From positions 1 to 54,877 of the forward strand of contig JAFGJE010000010.1 of NCBI GenBank assembly GCA_016929245.1: a stretch of DNA of 54,877 nt. Reading direction: 5' to 3'. Under the pieces are notes generated by a model that saw only the letters and a list, made by a program, of their open reading frames with translations, did no database searches and was not told the origin of the DNA. Origin of the DNA: Phycisphaerae bacterium. Lineage in GTDB: Bacteria > Planctomycetota > Phycisphaerae > SM23-33. Both the position numbers and the translations under genes were made by a program. The stretch's first letter is position 1, and every line of letters starts with the position of its first letter. Shown here one piece after another: positions 50,786-54,877 of this stretch.

Positions 50786-51880
50786 TTATTTCCCGTACCT
50801 CATCCCCTCATCCACCATCGCGAGATAGTTGTCCAGCGGGATGTAGCTCGCCACGCTGTTGCCGGTGCCGAGGCAGTATCCGCCGCCGGGCTGGCAGACG
50901 TCGAGGGTTTCGCGGACGCGCTTTCGGATCTCATCGGGTGAGCGACGGCAGAGGAAATCCACGTCGATCCCACCCAGCAGGCTGAGTCGCCGGCCGTAGG
51001 TTCGCTTCACGTCCCGGACATCCTCGATGGTATCCTCGAAGCTGTGCTTGGCGTCGATGTTCACATCCTCGATCAGATCCTCGTAGATGTCCGTGAGTTT
51101 CCCGCACGAATGCAGCAGGTAAGGCCGACCGGCGGCGTGCGACATGTCCGCCAGTACCTTATGCCCCTTCAATATCAGCGATCGCGTGTCGTCAGCCGAC
51201 ATCAGCAGACCGGTCTTGTACCCCATATCGTCGCTGGCCCAGATCATTTTCACGCGGCTGTATTCCAGCGCCCGTTGCACGACCACCCGGAAGATGTCCT
51301 CCAGCTTTCGCGCGATCGCGTCCAAAAGGTCGCGCTGGTCGTACAGCATGTAGCAGAACGTCTCATACCCCGGCAGCCAGGTGATGTGTTCGGCGAAATG
51401 TCCGATGTTGCCCTGTGCGATGATGCACATGTCGTCGGGCAGGTTCTCCTGGAACCAATCGAAATCGCCGTAGCACTCGTCACGATACGGATTGGGCCAG
51501 GGGTAGGCCTCGAATTCCTCCCGGGTCGTGATCGGACCGCGATGCTCATCCCGGAAGCATCGTTTTCCGTCTCCCGCCGTCGCGTCGTCCGTCAGTCCGT
51601 TGTGGAACGTCCAGTCAAGATTCACCGGCCGCGCGCGGACGTAATCGAACCCGCAGAACCGCTGCACGGCGATGTACTTTTTCTTCTCGAAGTCCGGATC
51701 GTTCGGATCGAGATCGGCTGTCAGGTCATAGCGTTCGGCGACGGCGTCCTGGATTTCCTGGTTCTGGAACAACTCGATGTGATACACGCGATCCGGCGTG
51801 CCCTCGCGGAGGATCGTGTCGAGCAATCCTTCCCAGTTCGGCCGATGTGAACGACTTTCCAGCGCGGAAAATTGCGACAT
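50786..51880 (-). CDS. UroD-family protein, methyltransferase-like
   Basis: Protein of 364 residues with the uroporphyrinogen decarboxylase barrel, in the branch that includes corrinoid methyltransferases rather than HemE. Seen: MIWASDDMGYKTGLLMS, YLLHSCGKLTDIYEDLIED with the His-x-Cys zinc ligands of the methyltransferase group, SLLGGIDVDFLCRRSPDEI, and GGGYCLGTGNSVASYIP near the end. Heme synthesis is therefore unlikely. Divergent from an AraC gene. Substrate unknown; in related Planctomycetota genomes such genes often occur beside sugar catabolism regulators. Confidence 0.82.
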   Translation of the reverse strand: MSQFSALESRSHRPNWEGLLDTILREGTPDRVYHIELFQNQEIQDAVAERYDLTADLDPNDPDFEKKKYIAVQRFCGFDYVRARPVNLDWTFHNGLTDDATAGDGKRCFRDEHRGPITTREEFEAYPWPNPYRDECYGDFDWFQENLPDDMCIIAQGNIGHFAEHITWLPGYETFCYMLYDQRDLLDAIARKLEDIFRVVVQRALEYSRVKMIWASDDMGYKTGLLMSADDTRSLILKGHKVLADMSHAAGRPYLLHSCGKLTDIYEDLIEDVNIDAKHSFEDTIEDVRDVKRTYGRRLSLLGGIDVDFLCRRSPDEIRKRVRETLDVCQPGGGYCLGTGNSVASYIPLDNYLAMVDEGMRYGK

Positions 51881-51933
51881 AATTCTTCTCCTGCCATGTA
51901 CGCGATTATATTTCCGTCAACGGGTATCAAAAT

Positions 51934-52027
51934 TGTCATCCTGAGCGGAGCGAAGCGGAGACGAAGGACCTCACGCCTGGCTACCCGTAGGGTCCTTCGA
52001 TTCCACCGCGCTCCGCTCAGGATGACA
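51934..52027. repeat. GGAGCG-type inverted repeat, copy 3
   Basis: TGTCATCCTGAGCGGAGCGA ... TCCGCTCAGGATGACA, 94 bases, between the divergent UroD-like and AraC genes, where it could affect both promoters. Arms diverge from copies 1 and 2 at a few bases. Confidence 0.88.
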
Positions 52028-52173
52028 GCTTGTTGAATTTGCCCAAAATCATCGCATACACATTTCCTATTACCTGATTCCTCCTTGCATTTTGCCAAAA
52101 ATCGGCGATGCTGTCTTTAGGCGAAGCGATAAAGCTGTACCTCAATCGCTTTTAATTTACAGAGAGAAAAACC

Positions 52174-53136
52174 ATGGCCGCGACGGAAATCAGCAAAGAA
52201 CTCATACCCGGAATGAGCGTTGGAGTTGAGATTCTACAATATCTCAGGCCTTATGTCAGGCATTGCGGAGATCAGCACCGCCCCGCCTGGCGAATCGACA
52301 CGCGATGTCTGCTGGATTACCTGATTGTCTTTATCGCCACGGGAAAAGGCCTCTTCGAGATCGGCGGACAAACCTGGGATGCCGCCGCCAACGACGTGTT
52401 CTGGATTCCCCCCGACACGCCGCACGCGATGGAAGGATACGCTCCGGGGATGGACCTGGCGTACGTTCACTTCGACCTGGTGTACAGGCCGACCGTCGCC
52501 CACTGGGATTTTTCGATCCCCGCCGGGATGACGGACTTATCGGAAGTCTCGCCGCTGATGCACCCGGCGATGACGGACACGCCGTTCGCGGATTTGCCCG
52601 GACGCCTTCGCGCGCATAATAACCTTCGCGTGGGACAATTGCTTCGGGACGTCTGCGCCGAAGCCCGTCGCGCCCAGCCGTATTCCATGCTCTCCATGAG
52701 CGGATTGATGACCGTCGCGCTGGCGGAAATTCTGCGAGGGCGGCAGGGACTGGCCGGCCCGCACGGCGAGCATATCCCCGCGCTGGAAACCGCGGCCGAG
52801 TTTCTCCGCGACCGTTGTCATCGGCCCGACGTGTCCATCGAGCAGGCCGCCGAAACGGCGGGAATGTCCGACAGCTATTTTCGCCGTTTGTTTTTCGAGT
52901 ATTTCGGCTGTTCCCCCAGAACGTACCTTCAGAGGATGCGTATCGAGCACGCGAAACGACTGATGACCGCCTCGACGGAAACGCTCAGCCGCATCGCCCG
53001 TCAGTGCGGATTCGCGACGGTGCACAGTTTCTCGCGCGCCTTCAAGGCCGTCGAAGGCGTCACGCCCACGGACTATCGCACCTGCGGCGTGGGAGCGACC
53101 CACGTGTCGGGACGAACGACGCCGTATAGTCGATAG
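52174..53136 (+). CDS. AraC-family transcriptional regulator
   Basis: Protein of 320 residues. The N-terminal half is a cupin-like ligand domain (RWIDTRCLLDYLIVFIATG-like run and FWIPPDTPHAMEGYAPGM). The C-terminal 100 residues hold two helix-turn-helix units: SIEQAAETAGMSDSYFRRLF and LSRIARQCGFATVHSFSRAF, ending GVTPTDYR. It probably responds to a sugar-like effector and controls the divergent UroD-like gene. ATG 52174 follows AGAGAGAAA. Confidence 0.9.
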   Translation: MAATEISKELIPGMSVGVEILQYLRPYVRHCGDQHRPAWRIDTRCLLDYLIVFIATGKGLFEIGGQTWDAAANDVFWIPPDTPHAMEGYAPGMDLAYVHFDLVYRPTVAHWDFSIPAGMTDLSEVSPLMHPAMTDTPFADLPGRLRAHNNLRVGQLLRDVCAEARRAQPYSMLSMSGLMTVALAEILRGRQGLAGPHGEHIPALETAAEFLRDRCHRPDVSIEQAAETAGMSDSYFRRLFFEYFGCSPRTYLQRMRIEHAKRLMTASTETLSRIARQCGFATVHSFSRAFKAVEGVTPTDYRTCGVGATHVSGRTTPYSR

Positions 53137-53151
53137 GTGTTTTATCACCTG

Positions 53152-53230
53152 CCTGGTGGAGCACCTGCTCCACCAGGTTTGAAATCGTCTGACTAACCTG
53201 GGAACCTGGCGGAGCAGGTGCTCCGCCAGG
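53152..53230. repeat. two CCTGGNGGAGC hairpins in tandem
   Basis: CCTGGTGGAGCACCTGCTCC at 53152 and CCTGGCGGAGCAGGTGCTCC at 53205, each closing with its palindrome, about 27 bases apart, between the converging AraC and acetolactate decarboxylase genes. Same family as 31349-31374 and 37155-37180. Confidence 0.85.
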
Positions 53231-53241
53231 CAGGGAATACG

Positions 53242-54060
53242 CTATTCCGTATTTTGCGTCGTCGGTTGCGACGCCGGCTGGGTTGTGGATTCGACGGCCC
53301 GGATGTCTTCTTCCTTCACTTCGCTCAGGTCCACACCGGTGAAGGTTTTCGCGTCGGGGAGTTTCAGGAACAGTCCCGTGCAGTCGTCGGCCTCCACGAC
53401 GGCGTTGCTGGCGTTGAACTCCAGAACGTGCCCGCCGCCTTTGCGGTCCTTCGTCAGGAAGTGCAGGTGATATCCTGCCATATTCACACCCGCCAGATAC
53501 TCCGGCAGGCGAAAACCGAGCATGATCCCTTCGACGTTCTCGAACTCGAACGTCGGCTGGGTTTTGGCGACCTCCGCCAGCGGCGGATAGGGTTTGGACT
53601 GTTTGGGTACGCTGCGCGTCTTGACATATTGGAACGTGCCGGTGATGCGGACGGCGTAGGGCAGGTTCGTCGTGGGCAGCCAGGCGTCGAGGGCGGTTTT
53701 GAGTTGTTCGTAATCCCGCCCGCCGGAAAGGGGATATTCGACGTCCGGCTCGAACATCGTCACGCACGCGAAGGGAGTTTTCGTCTCCGGGGAAACTTCC
53801 GTAACCTTGCCGTCCGAATCGACGCGATACACCTTCCCCTCCAGCAGCGCCATCTCGCCGTGCAGGGCGTTGAACGTGCCGATCCCGTGATTCCCCCGCT
53901 GCCGGAGTTGCTCCACGGTCGTATCCCCGTCATACAAACCCAGCATCAACGCCTGCAGCGTCGAAACCTGGTACATCTGGTCCTTCCCCGGTTCGTCACA
54001 GCCGGGGAGAAACGCGGCGAAACAAAGCAACACGAAACAAAATATGTGAAATCGTTTCAT
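53242..54060 (-). CDS. alpha-acetolactate decarboxylase-like lipoprotein
   Basis: Protein of 272 residues matching acetolactate decarboxylase, which turns acetolactate to acetoin. YQVSTLQALMLGLYDGDTTV opens the domain; RGNHGIGTFNALHGEMALLEG follows; YAVRITGTF gives R138; GYHLHFLTKDRKGGGH holds the three zinc histidines (H198, H200, H211). Unusually, the start is a lipoprotein signal (FVLLCFAAFLPGC, lipobox LPGC), so the enzyme would sit in the envelope. The tail is Thr/Gln/Pro-rich. ATG 54060 is chosen for the signal; an upstream in-frame start lies in a repeat. No acetolactate synthase gene nearby. Confidence 0.88.
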   Translation of the reverse strand: MKRFHIFCFVLLCFAAFLPGCDEPGKDQMYQVSTLQALMLGLYDGDTTVEQLRQRGNHGIGTFNALHGEMALLEGKVYRVDSDGKVTEVSPETKTPFACVTMFEPDVEYPLSGGRDYEQLKTALDAWLPTTNLPYAVRITGTFQYVKTRSVPKQSKPYPPLAEVAKTQPTFEFENVEGIMLGFRLPEYLAGVNMAGYHLHFLTKDRKGGGHVLEFNASNAVVEADDCTGLFLKLPDAKTFTGVDLSEVKEEDIRAVESTTQPASQPTTQNTE

Positions 54061-54090
54061 ATTCCTACCTTTTCTGAATTGTCTTCTTTT

Positions 54091-54202
54091 GTCATCTCCT
54101 AAGGAGCCCCAAGGGCCTGAGCGGAGCGCAGCGGAGTCGAAGGACCTCACGGGTTCGCAAGCGTGAGGTTCTTCGACTCCGCTGCGCTCCGCTCAGAATG
54201 AC
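54091..54202. repeat. GGAGCG-type inverted repeat, copy 4 with insertion
   Basis: The right arm (GCTGCGCTCCGCTCAGAATG) is intact; the left arm carries an insertion, GTCAT-CTCCTAAGGAGCCCCAA, before CCTGAGCGGAGCG. The same CTCCTAAGGAG-like piece appears in the decayed copy at 97-152. It lies between the decarboxylase and the RNase Z-like gene. Confidence 0.85.
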
Positions 54203-54214
54203 ATCGATTCAGTT

Positions 54215-54877
54215 TTATTCTTCCACGTGCTTGCGACTCATCAGGAACGTGACGCGCTTCCGGACGGCGTCGGGGAGTTTCGTCTTCAGCATCCGCCGGG
54301 CCTGGGTGAGATTCGTCCGCCGCGTGACGTGCGTGAGGATGATCTTCTCGTTGTTCATCCCCTCGAGCACCTCCGCGAGAGAATCCACGTGGATGTGCCT
54401 CCCGGCTTGGGCCCGGCTGTCGTGTTCGTCGTCGAAAAACGTGCATTCGATCAGCAGCGCTTTAGCGTCGCGCACGTGCGGCAGGTTGGAATAGTTCGCT
54501 TTGGCGGTGTCGCCCAGGTACGCCACCAGCGGCACTTCGGTGCGGTGGGTAATCTCCACGCCCTGGGTCTTTTTCTCGACGATTTCCCGCTGCGACAGGC
54601 CGAGGAATTCCTCTTTGAGCTTGTATCGCACGTCGATAATGGAATACCCCAGGCTGCCCGGAACGTGTTTGGTCTTAAACGCCCGCGCGAGCAGGTTGCG
54701 GCGGAGTTCGTACTCCTCACCGTCGGAGAGTCCTTCCAGGCGATACGGGGGCGTCTTGCCGTCGATCTTCCCCCACGCGTGGATCAGGTCTTCGATGTCA
54801 TCGAGCATTTTTCCCGGGGCGATCAGGACGCCGTCCCGGATCCCCTGGAAATCCCGCTGGGCGAAATAGTACAGCAA
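54215..54877 (-). CDS. RNase Z-like metallo-beta-lactamase-fold protein (5' end cut by the window)
   Basis: 220 C-terminal residues are present; the start lies beyond the right edge. Metallo-beta-lactamase features of the RNase Z type are visible: KTKHVPGSLGYSI with a histidine, VAYLGDTAKANY with the metal aspartate, ECTFFDDEHDSRAQAGRHIHVD with another histidine, and IILTHVTRR near the end. RNase Z trims tRNA 3' ends; some family members act on other phosphodiesters. The first metal motif (HxHxDH) would be off the window, so activity cannot be judged. Confidence 0.82.
   Translation of the reverse strand: MLYYFAQRDFQGIRDGVLIAPGKMLDDIEDLIHAWGKIDGKTPPYRLEGLSDGEEYELRRNLLARAFKTKHVPGSLGYSIIDVRYKLKEEFLGLSQREIVEKKTQGVEITHRTEVPLVAYLGDTAKANYSNLPHVRDAKALLIECTFFDDEHDSRAQAGRHIHVDSLAEVLEGMNNEKIILTHVTRRTNLTQARRMLKTKLPDAVRKRVTFLMSRKHVEE

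Noticed and set aside
50786-51880. HemE (uroporphyrinogen decarboxylase) for heme synthesis
   Set aside because: The HSCG-type motif and sequence style fit the methyltransferase branch; HemE N-terminal signature is not visible.

Overview
The window is a GC-rich bacterial chromosome segment of about 55 kb, read here as Planctomycetota, probably Phycisphaerae-like. The clues are two PEP-CTERM proteins, a fused LpxC-FabZ protein, a zinc-ribbon protein with a membrane anchor, a Gram-negative lipid A gene set beside a meso-DAP peptidoglycan set, and a scattered gene order. The phylum is an inference. The diderm, LPS-bearing, peptidoglycan-bearing cell plan follows directly from the genes.

Layout. 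0.2-5 kb: dGTPase, a GT4 (WecA/MraY-type) glycosyl-phosphate transferase, a GNAT acetyltransferase and a membrane SpoIIE-type phosphatase. 5.1-5.7 kb: a HicAB toxin-antitoxin pair whose toxin gene is only 59 codons. 6-11.7 kb: DUF1844, DUF1015, an RNase HII-like protein, a LarA-family protein and an MnmE-like GTPase with a shortened C terminus. 12-16.6 kb: a MoxR / DUF58 / transglutaminase operon. 16.7-21.4 kb: riboflavin synthase, a formate/nitrite-type channel, an Rrf2 regulator coupled to an AGE-family epimerase, and a zinc-ribbon protein. 21.7-28.7 kb (minus strand): a partial dcw cluster in the order ftsL, ftsI-type PBP, murE, murF, mraY. 28.9-31.1 kb: purB, followed at once by an AT-rich FRG-domain gene. 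31.1-32.7 kb: a repeat-packed intergenic stretch, a near-consensus promoter, a long structured leader and a PEP-CTERM gene. 32.8-38.9 kb (minus): macro-domain protein, DegT aminotransferase, SDR epimerase, LpxL-like acyltransferase, small lipoprotein, proS. 39.3-39.8 kb: a BrnT/BrnA-type toxin-antitoxin pair. 40.4-41.4 kb: a YhaM-like nuclease. 41.5-47.8 kb (minus): the lipid A operon skp/ompH, lpxD, lpxC-fabZ, two lpxA-like genes and a Gfo/Idh oxidoreductase. 48-48.8 kb: the SRP RNA gene on the minus strand and a probable small RNA with its own promoter and terminator. 48.9-54.9 kb: DUF3795, a second PEP-CTERM protein, a divergent UroD-like / AraC pair, a predicted lipoprotein acetolactate decarboxylase, and a partial RNase Z-like protein.

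The strongest non-genic signal is the intergenic DNA. At least ten families of short inverted repeats, often nested, fill the gaps, sit inside operons, and in places supply stop codons or C-terminal codons to flanking genes. The most interesting gene-level signal is the tandem LpxA pair, in which one copy keeps the AHIAHD catalytic segment and the overlapping copy has lost it. No integrase, IS transposase, CRISPR array or tRNA was recognised.
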